Assembly: GCF_004342625.1 (NCBI RefSeq)
Contig: NZ_SMAH01000004.1
Coordinates: 62,001 to 126,000, forward strand
Source of the DNA: Tepidimonas ignava
GTDB lineage: Bacteria > Pseudomonadota > Gammaproteobacteria > Burkholderiales > Burkholderiaceae_C
DNA length: 64,000 nucleotides
Reading direction: 5' to 3'
Made by a program: the position numbers and the translations under genes. This document shows positions 24,896-34,570 of the stretch, in pieces. Within the stretch, counting starts at the first letter, position 1. The number at the start of each line of letters is the position of its first letter. The notes beneath the pieces are model-generated. The model did no database searches. It saw only the letters and a program-made list of their open reading frames with translations, and had not been told where the DNA came from.

Positions 24896-25279
24896 TCAAA
24901 CCGGCAAGGGCTTGCGGTCGTTCCAGTACAAAAAGCCCTTGACCAGCCGGTACAGCGTCCAGACGAAATCGGCCGCCAGGATCACAAAACCAACGCCGAT
25001 CATCAGCGTCAGCGCGCCCACGATGGCCCACAGCAGGCCCCACCAAAAGGTGCGGATCTGCCAGGTGAAGTGGCTCTCGTACAGCGTGCCGGCCACGTCG
25101 TCACGCTTGACGTGGTTGATGATGATGGCCACCAGCGCCGTGATGCCCACAAACCACGACAGCGCGTACAGCACGTAGACGACCAAGGTCAGTTGCCGCA
25201 GGCTGGCCATGCGCTCGGCATCCGGGCCGGGCACCGTGCGTGTGGGTGTGACGTCGACGATGTCGGGGTCGTGGGCCAT
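24896..25279 (-). CDS. Small membrane protein, DUF4870 family
   Basis: The 127-residue protein has a polar Asp/Thr/Pro-rich front, then three or four hydrophobic segments with the family-typical VYVLYALSW and SHFTWQIRTFWWGLLW, ending in LYRLVKGFLYWNDRKPLPV. This matches the DUF4870 pattern of small bacterial membrane proteins. Function is unknown. It is set between hisE (19-base gap) and hinT (24-base gap) on the same strand, so it is probably cotranscribed with the histidine genes although nothing suggests an enzymatic role in that pathway. Confidence 0.8.
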   Translation of the reverse strand: MAHDPDIVDVTPTRTVPGPDAERMASLRQLTLVVYVLYALSWFVGITALVAIIINHVKRDDVAGTLYESHFTWQIRTFWWGLLWAIVGALTLMIGVGFVILAADFVWTLYRLVKGFLYWNDRKPLPV

Positions 25280-25298
25280 GGCGGCTCCCGGGCAAGGT

Positions 25299-25703
25299 TC
25301 AGGTGGGGCGCGAGGCGGTGTCGGCCTCGCGCGCGCGGGCCTGGCGCAGCGCCTTTTCTTCCAGCCCCGACAGGCCCTCGCGGCGGGCCAGCTCGGCCAC
25401 CACGTCGGCCGGCCCGAGGCCAAAGTGGGCCAGCGCAATCATGCTGTGAAACCACAGGTCGGCCACCTCGCCCACCAGCGCGTGGGGGCTGCCGGCGCCG
25501 TGCTGCAGGTCCTTGGCGGCCATCACCACTTCGCCGGCTTCCTCGGCGATCTTTTTGAGAAAGGCGTCAGGGCCCTTGTGCAGCAGCCGCGCGACGTAAC
25601 TGCGCTCGGGGTCGCCACCGGCGCTGGGCTTGCGGCTGTCGATGACAGCAGCCAGGCGCAGCAGCACATCCAACGGGGATTCGGCGTGGGCAGGGGCGTT
25701 CAT
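25299..25703 (-). CDS. hisE: Phosphoribosyl-ATP diphosphatase
   Basis: HisE removes pyrophosphate from PR-ATP, the second step of histidine synthesis. The 134-residue all-alpha protein shows the MazG-like metal-binding pattern [16 protein letters not shown] and [13 protein letters not shown], with [17 protein letters not shown] before it. It is a separate gene here, unlike the HisIE fusion of enterobacteria. It follows hisI by four bases and is the last his gene in the operon. Confidence 0.95.
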   Translation of the reverse strand: MNAPAHAESPLDVLLRLAAVIDSRKPSAGGDPERSYVARLLHKGPDAFLKKIAEEAGEVVMAAKDLQHGAGSPHALVGEVADLWFHSMIALAHFGLGPADVVAELARREGLSGLEEKALRQARAREADTASRPT

Positions 25704-25707
25704 CGGG

Positions 25708-26103
25708 TCAACGGTAGATGGCTTCTGGGTCTTTGAGCACCGGATCGACGGCCTGCCAGCGCCCCTGCGCAACGTCCAGCCGCTGGTAAAAGCACGAATG
25801 CCGGCCCGTGTGGCAGGCGATGCTCGGCGTGTGCCCCAGTTGCGTGACCTTGAGCAGCACCACGTCGCCGTCGCAGTCCAGGCGGATGTCGTGCACCTGC
25901 TGCACGTGGCCGGACTCTTCGCCCTTGTACCACAGCTTGCCACGCGAGCGGCTCCAGTACACGGCGCGGCCCAGCTGCGCGGTCTTTTGCAGCGCCTCGC
26001 GGTTCATCCAGGCCACCATCAGCACGTCGCCGCTGTCGCGCTCCTGCGCCACCACCGGCACCAAGCCTTGCGCGTCCCAGCGCACCTCGTCCAGCCAATC
26101 CAT
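25708..26103 (-). CDS. hisI: Phosphoribosyl-AMP cyclohydrolase
   Basis: HisI opens the adenine ring of PR-AMP, the third step of histidine synthesis. The 131-residue protein has the zinc and magnesium sites in [17 protein letters not shown] and the invariant HTGRHSCFY, with [10 protein letters not shown] and [13 protein letters not shown] upstream. The start is the ATG at 26103 (MDWLDEV). It is monofunctional; hisE follows directly, preserving the IE order of fused forms. Confidence 0.96.
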   Translation of the reverse strand: MDWLDEVRWDAQGLVPVVAQERDSGDVLMVAWMNREALQKTAQLGRAVYWSRSRGKLWYKGEESGHVQQVHDIRLDCDGDVVLLKVTQLGHTPSIACHTGRHSCFYQRLDVAQGRWQAVDPVLKDPEAIYR

Positions 26104-26141
26104 GGGCGTAAGCGTACCACGCCCGCCGCGCGCGCCCACGG

Positions 26142-26942
26142 CTACCACCGCACGGGGATGCCCGCTTCGGCCAGCCGCTGCTTGGCCTGCGCGATCGTGT
26201 AGGTGCCGTAGTGGAAGATGCTGGCGGCCAGCACCGCATCGGCCCCGCCGACACGGATGCCATCGACCAGGTGATCCAGGTTGCCCACGCCGCCTGAGGC
26301 GATGACCGGCACGTCCACCGCGTCGCTGACGGCGCGGGTCAACGCCAGGTCAAAGCCGGCCTGGGTGCCGTCGCGGTCCATGCTGGTCAGCAGGATTTCG
26401 CCGGCGCCGTAGGCGGCCATTTGCCGCGCCCAGGCCACGGCGTCCAGCCCCGTGTTTTTGCGCCCGCCGTGCGAGTACACGTCCCACCCCGGCCCCACGG
26501 GCTGGCCATCCGGCCCGGGGCGCTGCGCATCGTCGGCGCTGCGCCGCTTGGCGTCGATCGCCACGACGATGCACTGCGAACCGTATTTGCCGGCGGCGTC
26601 GCGGATGACCTGGGGGTTGGCGATCGCCGCCGAGTTGAAGCTGACCTTGTCGGCGCCCGCGTTGAGCAGACGGCGCACGTCTTCGACGGTGCGCACGCCC
26701 CCGCCCACGGTCAGCGGGATGAACACCTGCGACGCCACGGCCTCGATGATCGGCAGGATCAGGTCACGCCCGTCGCTGGTGGCGGTGATGTCGAGGAAGG
26801 TGAGTTCGTCGGCGCCCTGCTCGTTGTAGCGCGCGGCGATTTCGACCGGGTCGCCAGCGTCGCGCAGCTCGACAAAGTTGACCCCTTTGACGACGCGGCC
26901 GCCGGTGACGTCCAGGCAGGGGATGATGCGTTTGGCCAGCAT
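26142..26942 (-). CDS. hisF: Imidazole glycerol phosphate synthase, cyclase subunit
   Basis: HisF is the TIM-barrel half of IGP synthase. It uses ammonia from HisH to make imidazole glycerol phosphate and AICAR. The 266-residue protein has the first catalytic Asp in RIIPCLDV (D11) and the second on the opposite side, near [13 protein letters not shown] and [10 protein letters not shown] proline/glycine-rich insertion ([18 protein letters not shown]) before YSHGGRK makes it about 10 residues longer than the commonest forms. It starts seven bases after the hisA stop. Confidence 0.96.
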   Translation of the reverse strand: MLAKRIIPCLDVTGGRVVKGVNFVELRDAGDPVEIAARYNEQGADELTFLDITATSDGRDLILPIIEAVASQVFIPLTVGGGVRTVEDVRRLLNAGADKVSFNSAAIANPQVIRDAAGKYGSQCIVVAIDAKRRSADDAQRPGPDGQPVGPGWDVYSHGGRKNTGLDAVAWARQMAAYGAGEILLTSMDRDGTQAGFDLALTRAVSDAVDVPVIASGGVGNLDHLVDGIRVGGADAVLAASIFHYGTYTIAQAKQRLAEAGIPVRW

Positions 26943-26949
26943 CGCCGCC

Positions 26950-27690
26950 TCAGGCGCTGAGCTCGTCGGCCAGCCGCACCGCGGCAGCGAAGTCCAGCTC
27001 GCCGCTGTAGATGGCACGGCCACAGATGACACCCTCGACCCCCTCGGACTCGACCTCGCACAAGCGGCGGATATCGTCCAGGCTGGACAGCCCGCCCGAG
27101 GCGATGACGGGGATGGTGAGCGCCTGCGCCAGCCGCACCGTGGCGTCGATGTTGAGGCCGGTCAGCATGCCGTCGCGCCCGATGTCGGTGTAGATGATGG
27201 CCTCGACGCCGTAGTCTTCGAATTTGCGCGCCAGGTCCACCACCTCGTGCCCGGTGAGTTTGCTCCAGCCGTCGGTGGCCACTTTGCCGTCCTTGGCGTC
27301 GAGCCCGACGATGATGTGCCCGCCAAACGCGGTGCAGGCGTCGTGCAAAAAGCCCGGGTTTTTGACCGCGGCGGTGCCAATGATGACGTAGCGCAGCCCG
27401 GCGTCCAGGTAGCGCTCGATGGTGTCGAGGTCGCGAATGCCCCCGCCGAGCTGCACATCGACCTCATCGCCGACTTCGCGCAGGATGCTGCGGATGGCGG
27501 CTTCATTCTTGGGCTTGCCGGCGAAGGCGCCGTTGAGGTCCACCAGATGCAGCCGTTGCGCGCCCTGCTCGACCCAATGGCGCGCCATCGCGGCGGGGTC
27601 GTCGCTGAACACGGTGGACTGCTCCATGTCGCCTTGCTTGAGGCGCACGCATTGGCCGTCTTTCAGGTCGATGGCGGGGATCAGCAGCAT
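26950..27690 (-). CDS. hisA: ProFAR isomerase
   Basis: HisA isomerises N'-formimino-AICAR ribonucleotide (ProFAR to PRFAR), an Amadori rearrangement, on a half-barrel-duplicated TIM fold. The 246-residue protein begins [17 protein letters not shown] with catalytic Asp 8 and carries the second catalytic Asp in [22 protein letters not shown] and [12 protein letters not shown] are the two phosphate-binding loops. It lies between hisH (22-base gap) and hisF (7-base gap). Confidence 0.97.
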   Translation of the reverse strand: MLLIPAIDLKDGQCVRLKQGDMEQSTVFSDDPAAMARHWVEQGAQRLHLVDLNGAFAGKPKNEAAIRSILREVGDEVDVQLGGGIRDLDTIERYLDAGLRYVIIGTAAVKNPGFLHDACTAFGGHIIVGLDAKDGKVATDGWSKLTGHEVVDLARKFEDYGVEAIIYTDIGRDGMLTGLNIDATVRLAQALTIPVIASGGLSSLDDIRRLCEVESEGVEGVICGRAIYSGELDFAAAVRLADELSA

Positions 27691-27712
27691 GGCGTTGACT
27701 CGCGGCGGGGGT

Positions 27713-28405
27713 TCAGGGTTTCCAGTGCAGGAAGTTGCGGTACAGCGCCAAGCCCTGGGCGGCGCTTTTTTCGGGGTGAAACTGGGTGGCAAACAGGTTG
27801 TCGCGCGCGATCGCGCTGGCAAAGCGCACGCCGTAGTCCGTCATGCCGGCCGCGTGGGCAGGGTCGGCCGGGTGGGCGTGGTAGCTGTGCACAAAATAAA
27901 AGTAGCTTCCATCCGGGATGCCGGCCCACAGCGGGTGGGCCGCCGCGGCTTCGCTGCCGCCGTGGTCGAAGCTGTGCCAGACGCGGTTCCAGCCCATTTG
28001 CGGCACCTTGAAGCGGCTGCCGTCGGGCTGGCGCTGGCCCTCGAGCCGGAAGCGCACCACCCGCCCCGGGATCAGGCCCAGGCCCGGGGTGTCGCCCTCT
28101 TCGGAGTGCTCCAGCAGCATTTGCATGCCCACGCACACGCCAAACAACGGCTTGCTGGCCGCCGCCTGCAGCACCGCTTCGCGCAACCCGCTGCGTTGCA
28201 GCTCCGCCATGCAGTCCGGCATGGCCCCCTGGCCCGGCAGCACGACGCGGTGCGCGTCGCGCACCACCTGGGGGTTGTCGGTGACGACGACGTCCACGTG
28301 GTCGGTGGCCAGCGCCGCATGGATGACCGCCTGCGCCACCGAGCGCAGGTTGCCCATACCGTAGTCCACAACGGCGACTTTTTCACGCCGGGGCGTCAAG
28401 CTCAT
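27713..28405 (-). CDS. hisH: Imidazole glycerol phosphate synthase, glutaminase subunit
   Basis: HisH is a class I glutamine amidotransferase that supplies ammonia to HisF. The 230-residue protein has the nucleophile elbow GVCVGMQ with Cys91 and the HPE pair His210 and Glu212 in [17 protein letters not shown] at the front is the HisH signature. The start ATG at 28405 is clear. It is slightly longer than the E. coli subunit and is encoded 34 bases after hisB. Confidence 0.96.
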   Translation of the reverse strand: MSLTPRREKVAVVDYGMGNLRSVAQAVIHAALATDHVDVVVTDNPQVVRDAHRVVLPGQGAMPDCMAELQRSGLREAVLQAAASKPLFGVCVGMQMLLEHSEEGDTPGLGLIPGRVVRFRLEGQRQPDGSRFKVPQMGWNRVWHSFDHGGSEAAAAHPLWAGIPDGSYFYFVHSYHAHPADPAHAAGMTDYGVRFASAIARDNLFATQFHPEKSAAQGLALYRNFLHWKP

Positions 28406-28439
28406 CGGTTCACCTCGGGGTGCGCGCAGCCACGCAGAC

Positions 28440-29060
28440 TCACAAACTGCCTTTGGTGGAGGGCACCGCGTCGCCCAGGCGAGGGTCGCGCTCCACGGCG
28501 GCGCGCAGCGCGCGCGCAAACGCCTTGAAGATCGTTTCGCACTGGTGGTGGGCGTTGTGGCCCTTGAGGTTGTCGATGTGCAGCGTGACGCCGGCGTGGT
28601 TGACCAACCCCTGGAAAAACTCGTGCACCAGTTGCGTGTCGAACTGGCCGATCATCGCCGCGGTGAAGCGCACGTCCAGGTGCAGGCCCGGCCGGCCGGA
28701 CCAGTCGATGACGACGCGCGACAACGCCTCGTCCAGCGGGACGTAGGCGTGGCCATAGCGACGGATGCCGCGCTTGTCGCCCACCGCGCGCGCCAGCGCC
28801 TGACCCAGCGTGATGCCGACGTCTTCCACCGTGTGGTGGCCGTCGATGTGCAGGTCGCCTTCGCACTGCACCTCAAGGTCGATGAGGCCGTGGCGGGCGA
28901 TCTGATCGAGCATGTGGTCAAAGAAGCCGATGCCCGTGTGCAGGCGGCTTGTGCCCGTGCCGTCCAGGTTGACGCGCACGTGGATGCGGGTTTCGGCCGT
29001 CACACGCTGCACCTCGGCGGTGCGGGCAGCAGCGGCGGGCGCGGCAGGCAGGGTGGTCAT
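28440..29060 (-). CDS. hisB: Imidazoleglycerol-phosphate dehydratase (monofunctional)
   Basis: HisB dehydrates imidazole glycerol phosphate to imidazole acetol phosphate. The 206-residue protein contains the two manganese-binding halves, [13 protein letters not shown] with [11 protein letters not shown], and LVHEFFQGL with [16 protein letters not shown]. There is no N-terminal histidinol-phosphatase domain, unlike E. coli HisB, so that step must be done by another enzyme. Its ATG overlaps the hisC stop (ATGA), showing translational coupling. Confidence 0.97.
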   Translation of the reverse strand: MTTLPAAPAAAARTAEVQRVTAETRIHVRVNLDGTGTSRLHTGIGFFDHMLDQIARHGLIDLEVQCEGDLHIDGHHTVEDVGITLGQALARAVGDKRGIRRYGHAYVPLDEALSRVVIDWSGRPGLHLDVRFTAAMIGQFDTQLVHEFFQGLVNHAGVTLHIDNLKGHNAHHQCETIFKAFARALRAAVERDPRLGDAVPSTKGSL

Positions 29061-30151
29061 AGCGAAGGTGGCAGCGCGGCCAGCAGCGCGTCGTTTTCGG
29101 CGGGCGTGCCCACCGTCAGGCGCAGACAGTTGGCCAGCAACGGGTGCATTGTAGAAACATTCTTGACCAACACGCCGCGCTGGCGCAAGCCTGCGAAGGC
29201 GCGTGTGGCGTGCGGCACACGCACCAGGATCATGTTGGCCTCGCTGGGGTACACCTGCACACCGGGCAGCGCCGCCAGCGCGGCCATCAGGCGCGCGCGC
29301 TCGGCACGGATGGCTGCGGCCTGGCGCGCGTACTCGTCGGCGTGCTCCAGCGCAAACAGCGCGCACTCGGCGTTGAGCGCGCTGACGTTGTAGGGCGGGC
29401 GCACCTTGTCGAGCTCGGCCACCAGCGCCGCGGCGCCGATCAGGTACCCCAGCCGCACCCCCGCCAGCCCGAATTTGGACAGCGTGCGCATGATCAGCAC
29501 GTGCCCGTGCGCGTGCGGCTCGGCGCGCCAGACGTCGAGCCAGGTTCGGCTGGCAAAGGGCTGGTACGCCTCGTCGATGACGACCAGCCCGCCGACGTCG
29601 GCCACGGCGTCGATGAGGCGGCGCATAACGCCTGCATCCCACAGGTTGGCGGTGGGGTTGTTGGGGTAGGCCAGGTACGTGATCGCGGGCCGCTCGCGCG
29701 CGATCGCCGCGTGCATCGCGGCTTCGTCCAGCGCAAAGTCGGCGGTCAGCGGCACGCCCACAAAGCGCAAGCCTTGCAGCCGCGCCGACATCTCGTACAT
29801 CACAAAGCCGGGCACCGGCGCCAGGATCGCCGCCCCGGGCGTGTCGCACGCCATGGCCAGCAAGCTGATGAGCTCGTCGGAGCCGTTGCCCAGCATCAAC
29901 GCCGCGCCGTCGGGCAGGCCGACGAACGCCGCCAGCGCACGCTTGAGGTCGTCGATGCGCGGCCCGGGGTAGCGGTGGATCGGCACACGCCCCAGCCGCT
30001 CGCCCAACGCCTGCTGCAGCGCCGGCGGCAGCGCGTAGGGGTTTTCCATCGCGTCCAGCTTGATCAGGCCGGTGGCGTCCTGGATCGCGTAGGCGTGCAT
30101 GCCCTGCACGTCGCGCCGGATGCGCGCCAGCGCCTGGGCGGTGCGGCTCAT
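29057..30151 (-). CDS. hisC: Histidinol-phosphate aminotransferase
   Basis: HisC transaminates imidazole acetol phosphate with glutamate, using PLP. The 364-residue fold-type I aminotransferase has LDAMENPY at the front, GNGSDELI for phosphate binding, [11 protein letters not shown], the PLP-contacting VIDEAYQPF, and the Schiff-base Lys226 in [15 protein letters not shown]. It overlaps hisD at one end and hisB at the other by 4 nt. Confidence 0.97.
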   Translation of the reverse strand: MSRTAQALARIRRDVQGMHAYAIQDATGLIKLDAMENPYALPPALQQALGERLGRVPIHRYPGPRIDDLKRALAAFVGLPDGAALMLGNGSDELISLLAMACDTPGAAILAPVPGFVMYEMSARLQGLRFVGVPLTADFALDEAAMHAAIARERPAITYLAYPNNPTANLWDAGVMRRLIDAVADVGGLVVIDEAYQPFASRTWLDVWRAEPHAHGHVLIMRTLSKFGLAGVRLGYLIGAAALVAELDKVRPPYNVSALNAECALFALEHADEYARQAAAIRAERARLMAALAALPGVQVYPSEANMILVRVPHATRAFAGLRQRGVLVKNVSTMHPLLANCLRLTVGTPAENDALLAALPPSL

Positions 30152-31485
30152 GGCTGGGCCTCCAGGCGCAGCTCGGCCGCCCGGGCGTGCGCCTGCAGCC
30201 CTTCGCCGTGCGCCAGCACCGAGGCGATGCGGCCCAACCGCTGCGCCCCGGCGGCGCTGACCTCGATCAGGCTGGAGCGCTTTTGGAAGTCGTACACGCC
30301 CAGCGGGCTGGAAAAGCGCGCCGTGCCGCTGGTGGGCAGCACGTGGTTGGGGCCGGCGCAGTAGTCACCCAGGCTTTCGCTGGTGTAGGCGCCCAGGAAG
30401 ATGGCGCCCGCGTGCTTGAGCAGCGGCACCCAGCGCTGCGGCTCGCGGCTGGCGACTTCCAGGTGCTCCGGCGCGATGCGGTTGCTCAGCGCGCAGGCCT
30501 CTTGCATGCTGCGGGTGCGCACCAGCATGCCGCGGCCGTTGAGGCTGGCGGCGATGATGGCCGCGCGCGGCAGCGTCGGCAGCAGCCGGTCGATGGCGGC
30601 CTGCACGGCGTCCAGGTAGTCGGCGTCGGGGCACAGCAGGATGGACTGCGCCAGCTCGTCATGCTCGGCCTGCGAAAACAGGTCCATCGCCACCCACTCG
30701 GGCGGCGTGCTGCCGTCGGCCAGCACCAGGATTTCGCTGGGGCCGGCGATCATGTCGATGCCCACGGTGCCAAACACGCGCCGCTTGGCCGCGGCGACGT
30801 AGGCGTTGCCGGGGCCGGTGATTTTGTCGACGCGCGGAATCGTCGCGGTGCCGTAGGCCAACGCCGCCACCGCCTGCGCCCCGCCGATCGTGAACGCGCG
30901 CGTGACCCCGGCCACGTGCGCCGCGGCCAGCACCAGCGCGTTGCGCTCGCCACGCGGCGTGGGCACGACCATGATGATCTCGCCCACCCCGGCCACGTGG
31001 GCGGGGATGGCGTTCATCAGCACGCTGCTGGGGTAGGCGGCCTTGCCACCGGGCACGTAAACGCCGACGCGGTCCAGCGGCGTGACCATCTGCCCCAGCA
31101 GCGTGCCGTCGTCGTCGCGGTACTGCCACGAGCGGCCACACGCTTCGAGCTGCGCTTCGTGGTAGCGCCGGATGCGTGCCGCGGCTTGCTGCAGCGCGTC
31201 GCGCTGCGCAGCGGGCAGCGCTTCGAACGCCGCGCGCAGCGTGGCCGGGTCGATTTCAAGCTCGGCCACGCTGGCCGCGGGCAGCGCGTCGAAGCGCTGC
31301 GTGTAGTCCAGCACCGCCGCGTCGCCGCGCGCACGCACGTCGGCCAGGATGTCGGCCACGCGCGCTTCGATCGCCGCGTCGGTGTCGGCGCTCCAGTGCA
31401 GGCGCTGCGCAAACGTCGCTTCAAAATCGGGTTGGGCGGTGTCCAGCCGCAGGGGGCGGGCGGTGGGCGGTTCGGTGGCGTTCAT
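30148..31485 (-). CDS. hisD: Histidinol dehydrogenase
   Basis: HisD is a zinc enzyme that oxidises histidinol to histidine in two NAD-dependent steps. The 445-residue protein shows [45 protein letters not shown] and the zinc/catalytic stretch [12 protein letters not shown], with [10 protein letters not shown] and [14 protein letters not shown] near the end. Two ATGs (31494 and 31485) are possible; I used the second. It overlaps hisC by 4 nt and follows hisG after 66 bases. Confidence 0.97.
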   Translation of the reverse strand: MNATEPPTARPLRLDTAQPDFEATFAQRLHWSADTDAAIEARVADILADVRARGDAAVLDYTQRFDALPAASVAELEIDPATLRAAFEALPAAQRDALQQAAARIRRYHEAQLEACGRSWQYRDDDGTLLGQMVTPLDRVGVYVPGGKAAYPSSVLMNAIPAHVAGVGEIIMVVPTPRGERNALVLAAAHVAGVTRAFTIGGAQAVAALAYGTATIPRVDKITGPGNAYVAAAKRRVFGTVGIDMIAGPSEILVLADGSTPPEWVAMDLFSQAEHDELAQSILLCPDADYLDAVQAAIDRLLPTLPRAAIIAASLNGRGMLVRTRSMQEACALSNRIAPEHLEVASREPQRWVPLLKHAGAIFLGAYTSESLGDYCAGPNHVLPTSGTARFSSPLGVYDFQKRSSLIEVSAAGAQRLGRIASVLAHGEGLQAHARAAELRLEAQP

Positions 31486-31551
31486 AGCGGCCATGGTAAC
31501 GGGTGACGGGCTGGGCGTGGGGCCGGGGGGACAACCACGGTTCAACAGCGC

Positions 31552-32238
31552 TCAGGGTTGGGGCGCGGCGTGCCCCAACGCCTGCGCGAAAGCATCCAGC
31601 AGCGGGCGAATCAGCGCACCTTTGACCTTCAGCGAGGCCGGTCGCACGACCAGGCGCGACGAAATGTCCATGATGCGCTCGACCTCGACCAGCCGGTTGG
31701 CCTTGAGCGTGTTGCCCGTCGACACCAGGTCCACGATGGCGTCGGCCAAGCCCGTCAGCGGCGCCAGCTCCATGCTGCCGTACAGCTTGATCAGGTCCAC
31801 GTGCACGCCTTTGGCGGCGAAGAACTCGCGCGCGATGGCCACGTACTTGGTGGCCACGCGCAGCCGCGCGCCCTGGCGCACCGCGCGCGCGTAATCAAAC
31901 TCCGCCGGCACCGCCACGCTCATGCGGCAGCGCGCGATGCCCAGGTCCAGCGGCTCGTACAGCCCCACGTGGGCGCTGCCACCCCAGGCGGCGGCGTGCT
32001 CGATCAGCGTGTCCTTGCCGCACACCCCAAGGTCGGCCCCCCCGTGCTCGACGTAGGTCGGCACGTCGGTGGCGCGCACCAGCACCACGCGCACGCCGGG
32101 ACGGTTGGTGGGCAGGATCAGCTTGCGCGAGGTCTGCGGATCCTCCAGCACCTCGATGCCAGCGGCGCGCAGCAGCGGCAGCGTCTCGTCGAAGATGCGG
32201 CCCTTGGACAGGGCCAGCGTCAGTGTGTCGGTGCTCAT
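31552..32238 (-). CDS. hisG: ATP phosphoribosyltransferase, short form
   Basis: HisG catalyses the committed step, joining ATP and PRPP, and is the feedback point of the pathway. This 228-residue protein is the short form, lacking the C-terminal regulatory ACT-like domain; it has [30 protein letters not shown] and the PRPP-loop stretch [15 protein letters not shown]. Short HisG normally works as a hetero-octamer with HisZ, a HisRS-like protein not encoded in this window. It overlaps the murA stop by 4 nt, so the his genes begin without their own leader gap. Confidence 0.96.
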   Translation of the reverse strand: MSTDTLTLALSKGRIFDETLPLLRAAGIEVLEDPQTSRKLILPTNRPGVRVVLVRATDVPTYVEHGGADLGVCGKDTLIEHAAAWGGSAHVGLYEPLDLGIARCRMSVAVPAEFDYARAVRQGARLRVATKYVAIAREFFAAKGVHVDLIKLYGSMELAPLTGLADAIVDLVSTGNTLKANRLVEVERIMDISSRLVVRPASLKVKGALIRPLLDAFAQALGHAAPQP

Positions 32239-33509
32239 GCCACCCTCTCGATGTCGGCGCCCAGCGCGCGCAGCTTGATTTCCATCTGATCGTAGCCACG
32301 GTCCAGGTGGTAGATGCGGTCCACCACCGTCTCGCCGTCGGCCACCAGGCCCGCGATGACCAGGCTGGCCGAGGCCCGCAGGTCGGTGGCCATCACCGCG
32401 GCGCCGGACAGGCGCTGCCCCCCTTCGACGAAGGCCGTGCGTCCGTCGATGCGGATGCGCGCGCCCAGCCGCACCAGCTCCTGCACGTGCATGAAGCGGT
32501 TTTCGAAAATGGTTTCGGTGACGGCGCTGGGCCCCTGGGCGACGCAGTTGAGCGCCATGAACTGCGCTTGCATGTCGGTCGGGAAGCCCGGGTACTCGGT
32601 GGTGCGAAAACTCTGCGCTTGCAGCGCGGCGCCGCCCGGCGAGCGCACCTCGATGCCACCCGCGTCGGCCTGCACCTGCACCCCGGCGGCCAGCAGTTTG
32701 TCAATGACGGCGTCCAGGTGGTCGGCGCGCGCGGCGTGCAAGCGCGCCTGCCCGCCGGTGGCCGCCACGGCGCACAAAAAGGTCCCTGCCTCGATGCGGT
32801 CGGCCACGACGTGGTGCTCGGCGCCGTGCAGGGCGTGCACCCCCTGCACGTGGATGCGGCTGGTGCCGTGGCCTTCGATGCGCGCGCCCATCGCGATCAA
32901 CAGCTCGGCCAAATCGACCACTTCGGGCTCCTGCGCGGCGTTTTCCAGCACGGTTTCGCCGTCGGCCAACGCGGCGGCCATCAGCAGGTTTTCGGTGCCG
33001 GTGACGGTGACCATGTCGGTGGTGATGCGCGCCCCGCGCAGGCGGCTGCGCCCTGGCGGCAGGCGGGCCTCGATGTAGCCGTGCTCCACCGTGATCTCGG
33101 CCCCCATGGCCTGCAAGCCGCGGATGTGCTGGTCCACCGGCCGCGCCCCAATGGCGCAGCCCCCCGGCAGCGACACGCGCGCCTGGCCACAACGCGCCAG
33201 CAGCGGCCCCAGCACCAGGATCGAGGCGCGCATCGTGCGCACCAGCTCGTAGGGCGCCAGCGGTTGCAGCGGGTCGGCCGCGTGCAGCCGCAGCCCGCCG
33301 CGCTCGCCCAGCGTGTCCACACGCACGCCCATGCCTTGCAGCAGTGCGCGCATCGTCGCCACATCACGCAAGCGCGGCACGTTGCGCAGCGTCACCGCCT
33401 CGGCGGTCAGCAGCGCCGCGCACAGCTCAGGCAGCGCCGCGTTTTTGGCGCCTGAGATGGTGACCTCGCCGTGCAACCGCTGGCCGCCACGGATGCGCAG
33501 CTTATCCAC
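32235..33509 (-). CDS. murA: UDP-N-acetylglucosamine 1-carboxyvinyltransferase
   Basis: MurA transfers enolpyruvate from PEP to UDP-GlcNAc, the first committed step of peptidoglycan synthesis and the fosfomycin target. The 424-residue protein has [10 protein letters not shown] near the front with Lys22 and Asn23, the reactive Cys118 in [11 protein letters not shown], and the family's inside-out barrel repeats. I chose a GTG at 33509 (reads [15 protein letters not shown], the usual MurA opening); a start 7 codons upstream would overlap bolA by 29 bases. It overlaps bolA and hisG. Confidence 0.95.
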   Translation of the reverse strand: MDKLRIRGGQRLHGEVTISGAKNAALPELCAALLTAEAVTLRNVPRLRDVATMRALLQGMGVRVDTLGERGGLRLHAADPLQPLAPYELVRTMRASILVLGPLLARCGQARVSLPGGCAIGARPVDQHIRGLQAMGAEITVEHGYIEARLPPGRSRLRGARITTDMVTVTGTENLLMAAALADGETVLENAAQEPEVVDLAELLIAMGARIEGHGTSRIHVQGVHALHGAEHHVVADRIEAGTFLCAVAATGGQARLHAARADHLDAVIDKLLAAGVQVQADAGGIEVRSPGGAALQAQSFRTTEYPGFPTDMQAQFMALNCVAQGPSAVTETIFENRFMHVQELVRLGARIRIDGRTAFVEGGQRLSGAAVMATDLRASASLVIAGLVADGETVVDRIYHLDRGYDQMEIKLRALGADIERVA

Positions 33510-33756
33510 GCGCGCTCTCCATGTGCGCACGCCATTCGTCGGGCGTCAGCGTCTTCATCGACAGCGCGTGCACCTCATCGGTGTGCAGACGCTGGCCCAG
33601 CGTGGCGTACACCATCTGGTGGCGCTGCACGGGGCGCTTGCCCTCGAACGCGGACGACACCACCGTGGCGTACCAGTGGCGACCGTCGCCGGAGACGTCC
33701 AGGTGCTCGCACGGCAGGCCGGCGGCGATGAGGCTGCGAAGTTGTTCGGCGGTCAT
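33502..33756 (-). CDS. BolA/IbaG-family protein
   Basis: This 84-residue protein has the BolA fold: a front [32 protein letters not shown] and the core [18 protein letters not shown] with the conserved RHQ/V motif, then [16 protein letters not shown]. The conserved His residues bind iron-sulfur clusters with monothiol glutaredoxins. Position next to murA is that of IbaG (YrbA) in E. coli, so it is the IbaG branch rather than BolA itself. It is the first of a murA-hisG overlapping chain. Confidence 0.93.
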   Translation of the reverse strand: MTAEQLRSLIAAGLPCEHLDVSGDGRHWYATVVSSAFEGKRPVQRHQMVYATLGQRLHTDEVHALSMKTLTPDEWRAHMESARG

Positions 33757-33814
33757 GGTGCAACGTGGGTCGATGCAAAGGTGAGGGCCGCGGGACGAAG
33801 CGCCCCGCCCGGGG

Positions 33815-34570
33815 TCAATGGCGGACTTTGTAGCCGATGCGCAACAGGTGGATGGTCAGCCCCGCCACCGCCAGCAACGCCATCGACACCACGGCCAGGC
33901 TGAGCCAGGGCGAGACGTCGCTGACGCCAAAAAAGCCGTAGCGCGCCCCGTCGATCATGTAGAAAAACGGGTTGAGGTGGCTGACCGCCTGCCACAGCGG
34001 CGGCAACGAGTGGATGGAGTAAAACACGCCCGACAAAAACGTCATCGGCATGATGATGAAATTCTGGAACGCCGCCATCTGGTCGAACTTCTCGGCCCAC
34101 AACCCGGCGATGACGCCAAGCGACCCCAGCAGCGCCGCACCCAGCACCGCAAACACCACAATCCAGCCCGGATGCGCCCAGCGCAGCGGCGCGGCCCAGG
34201 CCGTCACCAGCAGCACGCCGCCGCCCACGACCAGGCCGCGCAGCACCGACGAGCCCACGTACGCCACGAACCACGCCCAGTGCGACAGCGGGGCCACCAG
34301 CACGAACACCAGGTTGCCCATGATCTTGCTTTGGATCAGACTGGACGAGCTGTTGGCAAACGCGTTTTGCAGCAGGCTCATCATCGCCAGCCCAGGCAGC
34401 AAAAACGCCGTGTAGGACACACCGTCGTACACCTGCACGTGCTCTTCGAGCACATGGCCAAAAATCAGCAGGTACAGCAACGCCGTCACGATCGGCGCGG
34501 CCACCGTCTGGAAGGCCACCTTCCAAAACCGCAGCACCTCCTTGATGAACAGGGCACGCCAGCCGCTCAT
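33815..34570 (-). CDS. ABC-2 type exporter permease (YadH-like)
   Basis: The 251-residue protein has six hydrophobic segments and the ABC-2 permease pattern, including PLSHWAWFVAYVGSS, FIIMPMTFLSGVFYSIHSLP and the late NPFFYMIDGARYGFFGVSD, which is typical of the YadH/NodJ/Wzm-like group. It overlaps the ATPase gene by 4 nt (ATGA), so the two form one exporter. The substrate is unknown; the place between mla and murA suggests an envelope compound. Confidence 0.9.
   Translation of the reverse strand: MSGWRALFIKEVLRFWKVAFQTVAAPIVTALLYLLIFGHVLEEHVQVYDGVSYTAFLLPGLAMMSLLQNAFANSSSSLIQSKIMGNLVFVLVAPLSHWAWFVAYVGSSVLRGLVVGGGVLLVTAWAAPLRWAHPGWIVVFAVLGAALLGSLGVIAGLWAEKFDQMAAFQNFIIMPMTFLSGVFYSIHSLPPLWQAVSHLNPFFYMIDGARYGFFGVSDVSPWLSLAVVSMALLAVAGLTIHLLRIGYKVRH

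Noticed and set aside
31486-32238. A histidine leader peptide or attenuator ahead of hisG
   Set aside because: hisG overlaps the murA stop by 4 nt, and no His-codon run or hairpin precedes it.
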